Part shown: piece by piece, positions 1-19,335 of the stretch
Layout of the letters: each line of letters starts with the position of its first letter
How positions within the stretch are numbered: position 1 is the first letter of the stretch
Assembly (NCBI RefSeq): GCF_016411825.1
Contig: NZ_JAEKMH010000001.1
Coordinates: forward strand, 992,001-1,056,000
Reading direction: 5' to 3'
Length of the DNA stretch: 64,000 nucleotides
Source of the DNA: Devosia sediminis
GTDB lineage: Bacteria > Pseudomonadota > Alphaproteobacteria > Rhizobiales > Devosiaceae
The notes under the pieces: model-generated
What the model saw: only the letters and a program-made list of their open reading frames with translations
Database searches by the model: none
Told to the model about the DNA's origin: nothing
Program-made: the position numbers and the translations under genes

Positions 1-614
1 TGAAGATGGTCAAGGCCCGCGCCTCCGCCAAGTTCGACGAAACCGTCGAAATCGCGATGAACCTGGGCGTCGACCCGCGTCACGCCGACCAGATGGTCCG
101 CGGCGTGGTCAACCTGCCCAACGGCACCGGCAAGACCGTTCGCGTCGCCGTGTTCGCCCGTGGCGCCAAGGCCGACGAAGCCAAGGCCGCCGGTGCTGAC
201 ATCGTCGGCGCCGAAGACCTGCTGGAAGTGATCCAGGGCGGCAAGATCGATTTCGATCGTTGCATTGCCACCCCGGACATGATGCCGCTGGTCGGTCGCC
301 TCGGTAAGGTCCTGGGCCCGCGCAACCTGATGCCGAACCCCAAGGTCGGCACCGTGACCATGGACGTCAAGGGTGCCGTCGGTGCTGCCAAGGGCGGCGC
401 CGTGGAATACCGCGTCGAGAAGGCCGGTATCATCCATGCCGGTATCGGCAAGGTGTCGTTCTCGGAAGAAGCGCTGCTGCAGAACATCAAGGCCTTCACC
501 GACGCCGTCGTGAAGTCCAAGCCTGCCGGCGCCAAGGGCACCTACGTCAAGAAGGTCGCCGTTTCCTCGACCATGGGCCCCGGCGTCCATGTCGAGCCGG
601 GTACCGCGCTTTAA
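1..614 (+). CDS. rplA: 50S ribosomal protein L1 (uL1), 5' truncated by window edge
   Basis: Large-subunit protein of the L1 stalk, which binds 23S rRNA and helps release deacylated tRNA from the E site. In many bacteria it also represses its own operon. The frame is open through the left edge: the first full codon is at 3 and 203 codons remain, whereas L1 is usually about 230 residues, so roughly the first 27 are missing. The ATG at 6 is an internal methionine, not the start. The family signature [10 protein letters not shown] is present. rplK would be expected just upstream. The stop is TAA at 612-614. Confidence 0.97.
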   Translation, partial: KMVKARASAKFDETVEIAMNLGVDPRHADQMVRGVVNLPNGTGKTVRVAVFARGAKADEAKAAGADIVGAEDLLEVIQGGKIDFDRCIATPDMMPLVGRLGKVLGPRNLMPNPKVGTVTMDVKGAVGAAKGGAVEYRVEKAGIIHAGIGKVSFSEEALLQNIKAFTDAVVKSKPAGAKGTYVKKVAVSSTMGPGVHVEPGTAL

Positions 615-640
615 GAGCAGAGCGCAAGCTCTGCGCGCAC

Positions 641-732
641 CGTGTGCCGCCCCGGGCTTGACCCGGGGGCCAATCACAGTTAGGTGCCGCGTTTAAAGTG
701 GCCCTCGGATCAAGTCCGAGGGCGGCACGGTG
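641..732. repeat. Extragenic palindrome family A, copy 1 (paired, subtype i)
   Basis: Two GC-rich hairpin arms, CCCCGGGCTTGACCCGGGGG (652-670 region) and CCCTCGGATCAAGTCCGAGGG (702-722 region), lie about 35 bp apart. The outer ends are inverted (GTGCCGCC at left, GGCGGCAC at right). The same architecture recurs at 60028-60128, with relatives at 43621, 45728 and 63553. It resembles a REP/BIME unit. This copy sits inside the L10-operon leader region. Confidence 0.8.
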
Positions 733-899
733 AGTGATGATAGATCGCGCACCACGAATTCCGGACGGCCATGGCCGCCCGGTGTTTCAACCGGAAGTGG
801 AGTGATCCGCTCGAGGTTGGAAAAGTCCTGTCCGAGACTGCCGGCCGGCGTCATGCCGTTAATTCCATCCGGAGCCAGCAATAGACGGGGTGAGACCCA

Positions 900-1072
900 A
901 TTCCGGGCCGAAAGGCTCACACGGGTTGCGGTTCGAACCTAAGCCAGTTGCCCCATGCGGGCACTCGGTTGGCAGGCACTAACCGTTGTTCCCCGGCCCG
1001 AACAGGGCAGGGGGCAGCAATTGGCAATGGTCCCTTGGCGGATGCCTCGGGGCTTATTTGTGGAGACTAGCT
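900..1072 (+). promoter_or_regulatory. Probable L10 (rplJ) leader
   Basis: Non-coding stretch directly upstream of rplJ with many short self-complementary G/C segments. Across bacteria this position carries an RNA leader bound by the L10-L12 complex, which represses rplJL translation. I infer the leader from position and the lack of coding potential; I have not folded it. A covariance search with the Rfam L10 leader model would be decisive. Confidence 0.35.
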
Positions 1073-1591
1073 TTGGAAAGAGCGGAAAAGAGTGCAGTCA
1101 TTGCCTCGCTCCAGGAAGCCCTCGCGGGCGCTGGATCGATCGTGGTTGCGCACAATACCGGCCTGACCGTCGCTGCGTTCACCGACCTGCGCGTGCAGGT
1201 CAAGAAGGCTGGCGGCAAGGTCAAGGTCGCAAAGAACCGCCTTGCCAAGCTCGCTCTGAAGGAAACCGATGTCGCTGACATTTCGGGCCTGTTCACCGGC
1301 CCGACCGTCATCGCCTATGCGGAAGATCCCGTCGCTGCGCCCAAGATCGCAGCGGCCTTCGCCGAGAAGAACCAGAAGTTCGTGATTCTCGGTGGTGCCA
1401 TGGGTTCGACCGCTCTGGACGCCAATGGCGTCAAGGCGCTGGCGACCATGCCGTCGCTCGACGAACTGCGCGCCAAGCTCGCAGGCCTCGTCAAGCAGCC
1501 GGCACAGAACATCGCTTCCATCCTCGTGCAGCCGGGTGCGGGCATTGCTCGCGTCCTCAAGGCTCACGCGGAAAAGAGCGAAGCGGCGTAA
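1073..1591 (+). CDS. rplJ: 50S ribosomal protein L10 (uL10)
   Basis: Stalk-base protein of the large subunit. It anchors L12 dimers, which recruit EF-G, EF-Tu and other GTPases, and it autoregulates rplJL. The start is placed at TTG 1073: the protein then begins MERAEKSAVIASLQEAL, as alphaproteobacterial L10 does, is 172 residues long (normal), and has GGAG at 1062-1065 seven bases upstream. The frame stays open further upstream to 986, but that would add a low-complexity extension with no family support. The central VAKNRLAKLAL motif is present. rplL follows 57 bases later. Confidence 0.95.
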   Translation: MERAEKSAVIASLQEALAGAGSIVVAHNTGLTVAAFTDLRVQVKKAGGKVKVAKNRLAKLALKETDVADISGLFTGPTVIAYAEDPVAAPKIAAAFAEKNQKFVILGGAMGSTALDANGVKALATMPSLDELRAKLAGLVKQPAQNIASILVQPGAGIARVLKAHAEKSEAA

Positions 1592-1648
1592 GGCCGTTCC
1601 AAACTACCTCAACATTCGAAACCGAACCCAAACTGGAAAGAGTATAAA

Positions 1649-2026
1649 ATGGCTGATCTCGCCAAACTCGTTGATGACCTCTCGGCCCTGACCGTTCTGG
1701 AAGCTTCCGAGCTGAGCAAGCTGCTGGAAGAAAAGTGGGGCGTCTCCGCCGCTGCTCCGGTTGCCGTCGCTGCCGCTGGCGGCGCTGCTGCCCCGGCCGC
1801 TGCTGCTGAAGAAAAGACTGAATTCGACGTGATCCTGGCCGCCTTCGGCGACAACAAGATCAACGTCATCAAGGAAGTCCGCGCCATCACCGGCCTCGGC
1901 CTCGGCGAAGCCAAGGCCCTGGTTGAAGGTGCTCCGAAGGCCGTCAAGGAAGGTGTCAACAAGGCTGAAGCCGAAGACATCAAGAAGAAGCTGGAAGACG
2001 CCGGCGCCAAGGTCGAACTCAAGTAA
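1649..2026 (+). CDS. rplL: 50S ribosomal protein L7/L12 (bL12)
   Basis: Multicopy stalk protein that recruits translational GTPases. The 125 residues show the usual plan: N-terminal dimerisation helices (about 1-30), an Ala-rich hinge (about 33-55), and a globular C-terminal domain starting EKTEFDVIL and containing KVIKEVR-like and [12 protein letters not shown] segments. GGAAAGAG lies just before the ATG. It is co-transcribed with rplJ. A hairpin followed by a T-run lies 24 bases after the stop and may partly uncouple it from rpoB. Confidence 0.98.
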   Translation: MADLAKLVDDLSALTVLEASELSKLLEEKWGVSAAAPVAVAAAGGAAAPAAAAEEKTEFDVILAAFGDNKINVIKEVRAITGLGLGEAKALVEGAPKAVKEGVNKAEAEDIKKKLEDAGAKVELK

Positions 2027-2049
2027 GTTCGACTTCGGTCTTGATTTTT

Positions 2050-2084
2050 GCGGGATGGCGCTTTATGTGCCATCTCGCTTTTCC
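2050..2084 (+). terminator. Terminator/attenuator between rplL and rpoB
   Basis: A 10-bp stem (GCGGGATGGC at 2050-2059 with GCCATCTCGC at 2069-2078, one G-T pair) is followed at once by TTTT. This has the form of an intrinsic terminator. The same position in other bacteria holds a partial attenuator that makes rplJL mRNA more abundant than rpoBC mRNA. Confidence 0.7.
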
Positions 2085-2433
2085 GTTTCTGACGGAATGA
2101 TTCGCCAGGGCCGATTGGATGGGTCCAGGCCCCAATTTGCGGAAATATATGACGATTTTGGATGTCGCGGGCAGTTCGAAGCCTCTGATGACCTCGCCGT
2201 GGGCTGTCCCTCGTGCGGGGCTTTAGTCGCTGATCACGTGTCTGTGAACCTGCTCATGGGGCTGTGAGCGGGTTCGTGTCGGCATCTGCAAAAGCCCCCT
2301 GAATTGACTACCAGGCATATATCCCGAGCGCCGACGGCTGATAGTCGGGTCTTTGGATATCTGCCTCCGAGACAAGCAAAAATGGAGCGCCGGCCGCAGG
2401 GCAGAGGCGCGACAACCAGAAACAGGAGCTTTC
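2085..2433 (+). other. rplL-rpoB spacer without a gene
   Basis: About 350 bases downstream of the attenuator with no coding frame that looks real. An open frame in the rpoB phase reaches back to 2353 but lacks a ribosome binding site. AT-richer patches occur near 2145-2160 and 2318-2325. I cannot define a promoter with correct -35/-10 spacing. Confidence 0.5.
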
Positions 2434-6573
<4,140 letters not shown>

Positions 6574-6648
6574 TCCGGCACTTCCTACCCCCATTCACTT
6601 CCTGAGGGAGCGGGCGCTGCCCCTCCCGACGGAAAGAGGAGAGAATTG

Positions 6649-10833
<4,185 letters not shown>

Positions 10834-10856
10834 GCGTTCGCACATGCGTATTGGGG

Positions 10857-10880
10857 AAGGGGCCTTCGGGCCCCTTTTTC
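10857..10880 (+). terminator. Intrinsic terminator after rpoC
   Basis: AAGGGGCC (10857-10864), a stable TTCG tetraloop, GGCCCCTT (10869-10876), then a T-run to 10879. This is a textbook Rho-independent terminator closing the rpoBC operon. Confidence 0.92.
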
Positions 10881-10943
10881 TTTGCCTTGTCGATAGGTGG
10901 CCACGCGGTTCGTCGCTAAGGTGAGTTGATTGAGGAGGCTGCC

Positions 10944-11387
10944 ATGAAGTTCACCACCACCATTTTTCTCGATGGCAACAATACCGGTATCGAGGTGCCG
11001 CCGGAGGTGGTGGAGCAATTGGGTGGCGGCAAGCGTCCGGCGGTTCATGTCACGGTGGCCGGCTTTTCCTATCGATCGACCGTGGCGCCGATGGGCGGCA
11101 GATATCTCATTCCGCTCAGCGCCGCGCGGCGGGCCGAAGCCGGCGTGAAGGGAGGGGATCAAGTCGAGGTGGAGCTGACGCTCGACGCGACGCCGCGGGA
11201 GGTCGAGGTGCCGCCGGACCTTGCCGCGGCCCTGGCGGAAGATCCGAAGGCGAAGGCGTTCTTCGAGGCGCTTTCCTATAGCAACCAGCTCAAGCACGTG
11301 CTTTCGGTCACCGACGCGAAGACCCACGAGACGCGGCAGAAGCGGATCATCAAGGCGATGGAAACGCTGGCTGTCGGCAAGAAGTAG
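10944..11387 (+). CDS. YdeI/OmpD-associated family protein with DUF1905 domain
   Basis: A 147-residue cytoplasmic protein of unknown biochemical role. The N-terminal part (MKFTTTIFLDGNNTGIEVP, to about residue 85) matches the DUF1905 beta-barrel-like domain. The C-terminal part (from about PPDLAAALAEDPKAKAFFE) matches the YdeI/OmpD-associated helical domain ending in a Lys/Arg-rich region. The start is ATG 10944, with GAGGAG eight bases upstream; the frame extends back to a TTG at 10926 without support. It stands alone downstream of the rpoC terminator and converges with the flavoprotein gene on the other strand (3-base gap). No substrate can be assigned. Confidence 0.85.
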   Translation: MKFTTTIFLDGNNTGIEVPPEVVEQLGGGKRPAVHVTVAGFSYRSTVAPMGGRYLIPLSAARRAEAGVKGGDQVEVELTLDATPREVEVPPDLAAALAEDPKAKAFFEALSYSNQLKHVLSVTDAKTHETRQKRIIKAMETLAVGKK

Positions 11388-11390
11388 GGG

Positions 11391-12485
11391 CTAGCTCGCC
11401 AATCCCAGGAAGCTCGTGAGCTCCCTTGCCGCAGCAGCGCCGGCACGATTGGCACCGATGGTCGAGGCCGAAGGGCCGTAGCCAACCAGATGCACGCGCG
11501 GATCCTTGGCCACCTGCGTGGCGAGGCGTCCGGTCATGACGATGCCGCCGCTGTCCTCGCGAAGCTGCAGCGGGGCGAGGTGATCGAGCGCGCTGCGAAA
11601 TCCGGTGCACCAGAGGATCACATCCACGGCCAGTTCCGTGCCGTCCTCCCAGCGCACGCCGGCGGTGGTGATTTCGGAGAACATCGGCAGGCGCTCAAGC
11701 GCGCCGCGTTTGCGCATCGCCTCGACGGCCGGGGTGACCGGCAGGCCGGTGACCGAGACGACAGCGCGCGGCGGCAGGCCGGCGCGCACCCGCTCCTCCA
11801 CCATGGCGACTGCCGCCCGACCGGCTTCCTCGTCGAATGGTCCTTCGCGCCAGCGGGGTGGGGTGCGGGTGACCCAGGTCGTCTGTGTGACCTGGGAGAT
11901 CTGGTCGAGCAACTGGATGGCAGAGATGCCGCCGCCGACGATAAGAACATGCTTGCCGGCGAAATCATCCGCGCTTCGGAAATCGCGGGTGTGCAGGGTC
12001 TGGCCTGAGAATGTGTCCGCTCCCGGATAGGTAGGGATGTAGGGATTTTCCCAAGTGCCGGTGGCATTGATGATGGCGCGGGCCGAAAACAATCCTCGGT
12101 CGGATTCCACGCGCAGTCGCTCGCCGCGATCGCACACGACGTTGACGGCTGCCGGGCGCAGGACCTCAAGCCCGAAGTGATCTTCATAGGCCGCGAAGTA
12201 ATGCGGCACGGCGACCGAGGCGCGCACGGTTTCGTCGGTGCCGGCATAGTCGGCAAAGCCGAGACCGGGCAGATCGTGCACGCGATTGACGGTGCTGAGG
12301 GTGAGGGAGGGCCAACGATACTGCCAGGCGCCGCCTGGGCTGGGCGCACGATCGAGGACGATGAAGTCCTTGCCCGGCTGCAGGCCCAGCTTTTTCAGGT
12401 GATAGGCCGAACTCAATCCAGCCTGGCCTGCGCCGATGACGACGATGTCGAGTTTGAGCGCGGCGCGCAGGGCAGGGGTGGGCAA
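11391..12485 (-). CDS. FAD/NAD(P)-dependent monooxygenase-like flavoprotein
   Basis: A 364-residue two-Rossmann flavoprotein. The FAD-binding GAGQAG motif is at about residues 18-23 and a second dinucleotide-binding motif, VGGGISA, at about 183-189. Between them, FSGQTLHTRDFR resembles the FxGxxxH fingerprint of class B flavin monooxygenases (FMO/Baeyer-Villiger, the CzcO group). ATGTWENPYIP fits the same fold. The substrate is unknown. It lies 99 bases downstream of the aldo/keto reductase on the same strand, but an intrinsic terminator lies between them, so they need not be one operon. Confidence 0.85.
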   Translation of the reverse strand: MPTPALRAALKLDIVVIGAGQAGLSSAYHLKKLGLQPGKDFIVLDRAPSPGGAWQYRWPSLTLSTVNRVHDLPGLGFADYAGTDETVRASVAVPHYFAAYEDHFGLEVLRPAAVNVVCDRGERLRVESDRGLFSARAIINATGTWENPYIPTYPGADTFSGQTLHTRDFRSADDFAGKHVLIVGGGISAIQLLDQISQVTQTTWVTRTPPRWREGPFDEEAGRAAVAMVEERVRAGLPPRAVVSVTGLPVTPAVEAMRKRGALERLPMFSEITTAGVRWEDGTELAVDVILWCTGFRSALDHLAPLQLREDSGGIVMTGRLATQVAKDPRVHLVGYGPSASTIGANRAGAAAARELTSFLGLAS

Positions 12486-12524
12486 GGTTGATAGGCTCCG
12501 GATCGGTTTCGGACCATATCACAG

Positions 12525-12561
12525 GACAAAAGGAAACCGACCCGGCTTGAGCGCGGGTCGG
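12525..12561 (-). terminator. Intrinsic terminator after the aldo/keto reductase (minus strand)
   Basis: Read on the minus strand, an 8-bp GC stem (CCGACCCG pairing with CGGGTCGG, 12537-12544 and 12554-12561) is followed by TTTCCTTTTGT. It lies 24 bases beyond the stop of the aldo/keto reductase and separates it from the flavoprotein gene. Confidence 0.75.
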
Positions 12562-12584
12562 CGGAGCGGTACGGCGAGGGCAGG

Positions 12585-13427
12585 TTAGAACAGCTCGTTA
12601 TTGTCGTTGGGCTGGGGCAGGGTCTTGCCATCGCGGCGATCGAGGCCGTCGATGCGGGTGATGTCGTCGCTCTCGATCGTGAAGTCCCAGACGTCGAAAT
12701 TCTCGACGGCGCGCTCCGGCTTGCTGCTCTTGGGCAGCACGATGAGGTTCTGCTGGAGATGCCAGCGGATCATCACCTGGGCCGGCGACTTGCCATATTT
12801 CTCGCCCAGCTCCACCAGCAGCGGATTGTCGAGGAGCTTGGAGTCCTTGCCGCCGAGCGGGCTGTAGCACTCGATCTGGATGTCCTTGTCGCGATGGAAT
12901 TCGCGGATGTCGCGCTGCTGCCAGGCCGGGTGCAGCTCGAGCTGGTTGACGGCCGGGACCACCCCGGTCTCGTCGATGATGCGCTTGAGGTGTTCGGGCA
13001 GGAAGTTGGACACGCCGATGGATTTCACCTTGCCCTGGTTCCTGGCCTCGATCAGCGCCTTCCAGGTATCGACGTAGCGATCGTGGGCCGGGGCGGGCCA
13101 GTGGATCAGGAAGAGATCGAGATGGTCGAGCCCGAGGCGCTCAAGGGATTGGTCGAGCGAGCGCAGGGCACTGTCATAGCCCTGATGGCTGTTGCGCAGC
13201 TTGGAGGTGACGAAAAGCTGGTCACGCGAGACCGAAGCGTCCTTTATGGCTCGGCCCACACCCGCCTCGTTGTCATAGCCCTGCGCGGTATCGATATGGC
13301 GGTATCCGGCATCGATGGCGGCGCCGACAACGCGCGGAGCATCGGCCTCGTCCAGCCGCCAGACGCCGAAGCCGAGCTGGGGAATCGTCTTGCCGTCATT
13401 AAGGGGGATGGTGGGATAGTCAGTCAT
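12585..13427 (-). CDS. Aldo/keto reductase
   Basis: NADPH-dependent reductase of small aldehydes or ketones, 280 residues, TIM-barrel fold, similar to the 2,5-diketo-D-gluconate reductase (DkgA/B) group. The catalytic tetrad is visible: Asp and Tyr in IDTAQGYDNE, Lys in FVTSKLRN and His in LIHWPAP. The cofactor loop segment PKSSKPERAVEN is also present. The start is ATG at 13427, preceded on the minus strand by AGAGGTG. An upstream open extension (to 13496) has no family similarity. The exact substrate cannot be read from sequence. Confidence 0.9.
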   Translation of the reverse strand: MTDYPTIPLNDGKTIPQLGFGVWRLDEADAPRVVGAAIDAGYRHIDTAQGYDNEAGVGRAIKDASVSRDQLFVTSKLRNSHQGYDSALRSLDQSLERLGLDHLDLFLIHWPAPAHDRYVDTWKALIEARNQGKVKSIGVSNFLPEHLKRIIDETGVVPAVNQLELHPAWQQRDIREFHRDKDIQIECYSPLGGKDSKLLDNPLLVELGEKYGKSPAQVMIRWHLQQNLIVLPKSSKPERAVENFDVWDFTIESDDITRIDGLDRRDGKTLPQPNDNNELF

Positions 13428-13954
13428 CGAATGCACCTCTTTGGATCTCGTGCCCCAACGATGCGAGTTCGCGTCTGGCTCCACACCGGGACCCATTGCA
13501 CCAAGAAAATCCGAGTGAGGCGAACGGATTTTTCACTATCCGTCCAGTTTGTCGTCCGGTATCGGAAGGGGTGATCCCTCCAGAACGCAAGGCTCTCCTT
13601 CGGATTTTTCACGAAAGAATCCTTGACGGGGCGAGTCATCGGCTCTAAACAGCGCCTACCTTAGCGGTCGGTCGTGATTGTCACACCGGGTCCCTGCCAC
13701 CTCGCGCGGGAATCCAGGACGATCAAACACACTGTCGGGTAGTTAGACGAAGCAAATCCTTGTGCGCATGACTGCTGCCGAAAGGCGGGTGGTCCGCTGC
13801 AATTGGGGCGCTGCCGAATCCTCCGGGATATCGGGCATGCGCCGCTTTGGTTTGCTTGTGTAGACCGCACTGCGCGCCTCAAGGGGCGTGAATTTAGTAC
13901 TGGAGCCGGACGCATGGCGGATGGCTCCGAATTTTGGACGATGGAAAGAGCGCA
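13428..13954 (+). other. 527-bp region upstream of rpsL
   Basis: Divergent spacer between the aldo/keto reductase (minus) and the str operon (plus). It should hold promoters for both. One sigma-70-like candidate for the str operon is at 13623-13651. The open frames crossing it (such as 13661-14242 on the minus strand) overlap rpsL and show no family features. I see no other RNA or repeat. Confidence 0.55.
13623..13651 (+). promoter_or_regulatory. Candidate sigma-70 promoter of the str operon
   Basis: TTGACG (13623-13628), a 17-base spacer, then TAAACA (13646-13651). Spacing is ideal and the -35 is near consensus. A similar TTGACT-17-TAAAGA lies upstream of rpsM. It would give a leader of about 300 bases before rpsL. 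Confidence 0.4.
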
Positions 13955-14326
13955 ATGCCCACCATTAATCAGCTGATCCGCAAGCCACGCGCCAGCAAGC
14001 CAAAGCGGAACAAGGTTCCGGCCATGGAAGCCAACCCGCAGAAGCGCGGCGTTTGCTCCCGTGTGTACACCACGACCCCCAAGAAGCCGAACTCGGCTCT
14101 GCGCAAGGTTGCCAAGGTTCGCCTGACCAACCAGCGCGAAGTGATTTCGTACATCCCGGGCGAAGGTCACAATCTGCAGGAGCACTCCGTTGTGCTCATC
14201 CGCGGCGGTCGCGTGCGCGATCTGCCGGGCGTTCGCTACCACGTGCTCCGCGGTGTCCTCGACACGCAGAGCGTGAAGGACCGCAAGCAGCGCCGGTCCA
14301 AGTATGGCGCGAAGCGTCCGAAGTAA
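13955..14326 (+). CDS. rpsL: 30S ribosomal protein S12 (uS12), Arg at position 88
   Basis: Decoding-centre protein of the small subunit, 123 residues. The start is ATG 13955 ([12 protein letters not shown]), with GGAAAGAG four bases upstream; the frame extends to 13934 without support. The streptomycin-sensitive Lys43 is kept in [13 protein letters not shown]. The second loop reads [12 protein letters not shown], so residue 88 (CGC, 14216-14218) is Arg where Lys is the norm. Lys88Arg is a known streptomycin-resistance change in Mycobacterium tuberculosis and Escherichia coli. First gene of the str operon. Confidence 0.98.
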   Translation: MPTINQLIRKPRASKPKRNKVPAMEANPQKRGVCSRVYTTTPKKPNSALRKVAKVRLTNQREVISYIPGEGHNLQEHSVVLIRGGRVRDLPGVRYHVLRGVLDTQSVKDRKQRRSKYGAKRPK

Positions 14327-14337
14327 GGAGATATTGA

Positions 14338-14811
<474 letters not shown>

Positions 14812-14823
14812 TAGGAGCGCCCC

Positions 14824-16914
<2,091 letters not shown>

Positions 16915-16980
16915 AAACAGCGCAAGCTACTAAACTCAACTGAATGTCGGCGATTGCGCTGACGAATTTGGAGAAAAGCG

Positions 16981-18171
16981 ATGGCGAAGGAAAAATTTGC
17001 CCGTAACAAGCCGCACTGTAACATCGGCACCATCGGTCACGTCGACCATGGCAAGACCTCGCTGACCGCAGCGATCACCAAGGTCCTGGCCGAGACCGGC
17101 GGCGCCACCTTCAAGGCGTACGACCAGATCGACGCCGCTCCGGAAGAGAAGGCCCGCGGCATCACCATCAACACCGCTCACGTCGAGTACGAGACCACCA
17201 ACCGTCACTACGCTCACGTCGACTGCCCCGGCCACGCCGACTATGTGAAGAACATGATCACCGGTGCTGCCCAGATGGACGGCGCGATCCTGGTCGTGTC
17301 GGCTGCCGACGGCCCGATGCCGCAGACCCGCGAGCACATCCTGCTCGCCCGTCAGGTCGGCGTGCCGGCCCTGGTGGTCTTCCTGAACAAGTGCGACATG
17401 GTCGACGATCCGGAACTGCTCGAGCTCGTCGAGCTCGAAGTCCGCGAACTGCTGTCCTCGTACGAATTCCCCGGCGATGATATCCCGATCATCAAGGGCT
17501 CGGCTCTGGCCGCCCTCGAGAACTCGGACCAGAAGCTCGGCCACGACGCCGTTCTCGAGCTGATGGCTGCCGTCGACTCGTACATCCCGCAGCCGGAACG
17601 TCCGGTTGACCAGCCGTTCCTGATGCCGATCGAAGACGTGTTCTCGATCTCGGGTCGTGGTACCGTGGTGACCGGTCGCGTCGAACGCGGCATCGTCAAA
17701 GTTGGCGAAGAAGTCGAAATCGTCGGCATCAAGGCCACCCAGAAGACCACCGTGACCGGTGTCGAAATGTTCCGCAAGCTGCTCGACTCGGGTGAAGCTG
17801 GCGACAACATCGGCGCCCTGATCCGCGGCATCGACCGCACTCAGGTTGAGCGCGGCCAGGTTCTCTGCAAGCCCGGTTCCGTGACCCCGCACACCGACTT
17901 CGTTGCTGAGGCCTATATCCTCACCAAGGAAGAAGGCGGCCGTCACACTCCGTTCTTCGGCAACTACCGTCCGCAGTTCTACTTCCGCACCACCGACGTG
18001 ACCGGCATCGTGACCCTGCCGGAAGGCACCGAGATGGTTATGCCGGGCGACAACATCAACATGAACGTTCAGCTCATCGTTCCGATCGCCATGGAAGAGA
18101 AGCTCCGCTTCGCTATCCGTGAAGGTGGCCGCACCGTCGGCGCCGGCGTCGTTGCGAAGATCCTGAAGTAA
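16981..18171 (+). CDS. tuf: Elongation factor Tu
   Basis: Delivers aminoacyl-tRNA to the ribosome, 396 residues. GTPase motifs: GHVDHGKT (about 19-26), DCPGHADY and NKCD. Domains 2 and 3 are complete ([17 protein letters not shown]-terminal [15 protein letters not shown]). GGAGAAAAGCG precedes the ATG. It ends the str operon at a strong hairpin (18187-18222). Many alphaproteobacteria have a second tuf copy elsewhere; none is in this window. Confidence 0.99.
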   Translation: MAKEKFARNKPHCNIGTIGHVDHGKTSLTAAITKVLAETGGATFKAYDQIDAAPEEKARGITINTAHVEYETTNRHYAHVDCPGHADYVKNMITGAAQMDGAILVVSAADGPMPQTREHILLARQVGVPALVVFLNKCDMVDDPELLELVELEVRELLSSYEFPGDDIPIIKGSALAALENSDQKLGHDAVLELMAAVDSYIPQPERPVDQPFLMPIEDVFSISGRGTVVTGRVERGIVKVGEEVEIVGIKATQKTTVTGVEMFRKLLDSGEAGDNIGALIRGIDRTQVERGQVLCKPGSVTPHTDFVAEAYILTKEEGGRHTPFFGNYRPQFYFRTTDVTGIVTLPEGTEMVMPGDNINMNVQLIVPIAMEEKLRFAIREGGRTVGAGVVAKILK

Positions 18172-18186
18172 GCTTCTTGGAAATAT

Positions 18187-18222
18187 CGCGGCGCGCGGCT
18201 AAACGCGCGCCGCGAACCTTTT
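18187..18222 (+). terminator. Terminator/attenuator between tuf and rpsJ
   Basis: A perfect 11-bp stem, CGCGGCGCGCG (18187-18197) with CGCGCGCCGCG (18204-18214), loop GCTAAA, followed by AACCTTTTAATT. It sits only 18 bases before the rpsJ start. It is therefore either a leaky terminator or a barrier that sets the ratio of tuf to S10-operon message. Confidence 0.75.
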
Positions 18223-18239
18223 AATTCAGGATTGTGAAG

Positions 18240-18548
18240 ATGAACGGTCAGAATATCCGCATCCGCCTCAAGGCGTTTGACCACCGCGTGCTCGACACCT
18301 CGACCCGCGAGATCGTCAATACCGCCAAGCGCACGGGTGCCCAGGTTCGCGGTCCGATCCCGCTGCCGACCCGCATCGACAAGTTCACCGTGAACCGCTC
18401 GCCCCATATCGACAAGAAGGCGCGTGAGCAGTTCGAGATCCGGACCCACAAGCGTCTTCTGGACATCGTGGACCCGACTCCCCAGACGGTCGATGCACTC
18501 ATGAAGCTCGATCTCGCCGCCGGCGTCGACGTCGAAATCAAGCTCTAA
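18240..18548 (+). CDS. rpsJ: 30S ribosomal protein S10 (uS10)
   Basis: Head protein of the small subunit, also NusE of the antitermination complex, 102 residues. The start is ATG 18240 ([16 protein letters not shown]), which gives the standard length; a GTG two codons upstream is possible but adds nothing known. Conserved [13 protein letters not shown] and [13 protein letters not shown] segments are present. First gene of the S10 operon. Confidence 0.98.
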   Translation: MNGQNIRIRLKAFDHRVLDTSTREIVNTAKRTGAQVRGPIPLPTRIDKFTVNRSPHIDKKAREQFEIRTHKRLLDIVDPTPQTVDALMKLDLAAGVDVEIKL

Positions 18549-18639
18549 GACTACCGACTACAAAGATATTCCGCGCCTGCCGCTAAATGGGTCCTCTGAA
18601 GTCATGACCCGGCAGAGCGCCAACAAGAAGGTAAAACCG

Positions 18640-19335
18640 ATGCGTTCTGGATTGATCGCACAGAAGCTGGGGATGACCCGCATCTTCACCGAGGACGGCA
18701 ACCACGTCCCCGTGACGGTGCTGAGCCTGCAGAATTGCCAGGTCGTGGGCCAGCGCACCGTCGAAAAGGACGGTTATGTCGCCCTGCAGCTGGGTGCCGG
18801 CCAGGCTAAGGCCAAGAATGTCTCCAAGGCAGAACGCGGCCAGTATGCCGTTGCCAAGGTCGAACCGAAGCGTCACGTGGCCGAGTTCCGCGTGGATGCC
18901 GACAACCTCATCGAGGTTGGCGCTACGCTCAAGGCCGACCACTTCACTGATGGCCAGCTCGTCGACGTGACCGGCACCTCCATCGGTAAGGGCTTTGCCG
19001 GTGGTATGAAGCGCTGGAACTTCGGTGGTCTGCGCGCCTCGCACGGTGTGTCCGTGTCGCACCGCTCGATCGGTTCTACCGGTGGCCGTCAGGACCCGGG
19101 CAAGACCTTCAAGAACAAGAAGATGCCGGGCCACATGGGCGATCGTCGCATCACCACGCAGAACGTCAAGGTCGTCAAGACCGACGTGGAGCGTGGCCTG
19201 ATCATGATCCAGGGTTCGGTCCCGGGCGCCAAGGGCGCCTGGATCATGATCAAGGACGCCGTCAAGAAGCCGGCTCCCGCGAACGCTGCCTTCCCGGGCT
19301 CGTTCGAGGCCGCTGCTGCGGGAGAAGCGAAGTAA
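18640..19335 (+). CDS. rplC: 50S ribosomal protein L3 (uL3)
   Basis: Assembly-initiating large-subunit protein whose loop reaches the peptidyl-transferase centre, 231 residues. The start is ATG 18640 ([16 protein letters not shown]), with AAGAAGG eight bases upstream; the longer frame from 18604 would add an unsupported N-terminus. The conserved [20 protein letters not shown] loop contains the Gln that PrmB methylates in Escherichia coli. A short Ala-rich C-terminal tail follows. rplD begins immediately after the stop. Confidence 0.98.
   Translation: MRSGLIAQKLGMTRIFTEDGNHVPVTVLSLQNCQVVGQRTVEKDGYVALQLGAGQAKAKNVSKAERGQYAVAKVEPKRHVAEFRVDADNLIEVGATLKADHFTDGQLVDVTGTSIGKGFAGGMKRWNFGGLRASHGVSVSHRSIGSTGGRQDPGKTFKNKKMPGHMGDRRITTQNVKVVKTDVERGLIMIQGSVPGAKGAWIMIKDAVKKPAPANAAFPGSFEAAAAGEAK

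Larger units (their letters stand above)
615..1072 (+). other. 458-bp rplA-rplJ intergenic region
   Basis: No credible gene lies here. The gap holds a small hairpin at about 617-632 (GCAGAG / CTCTGC), a paired extragenic palindrome at 641-732, and the region just before rplJ where the L10 autoregulatory leader is expected. Short open frames across it (for example 730-942) have no ribosome binding site or recognisable family and are probably chance. Confidence 0.7.
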
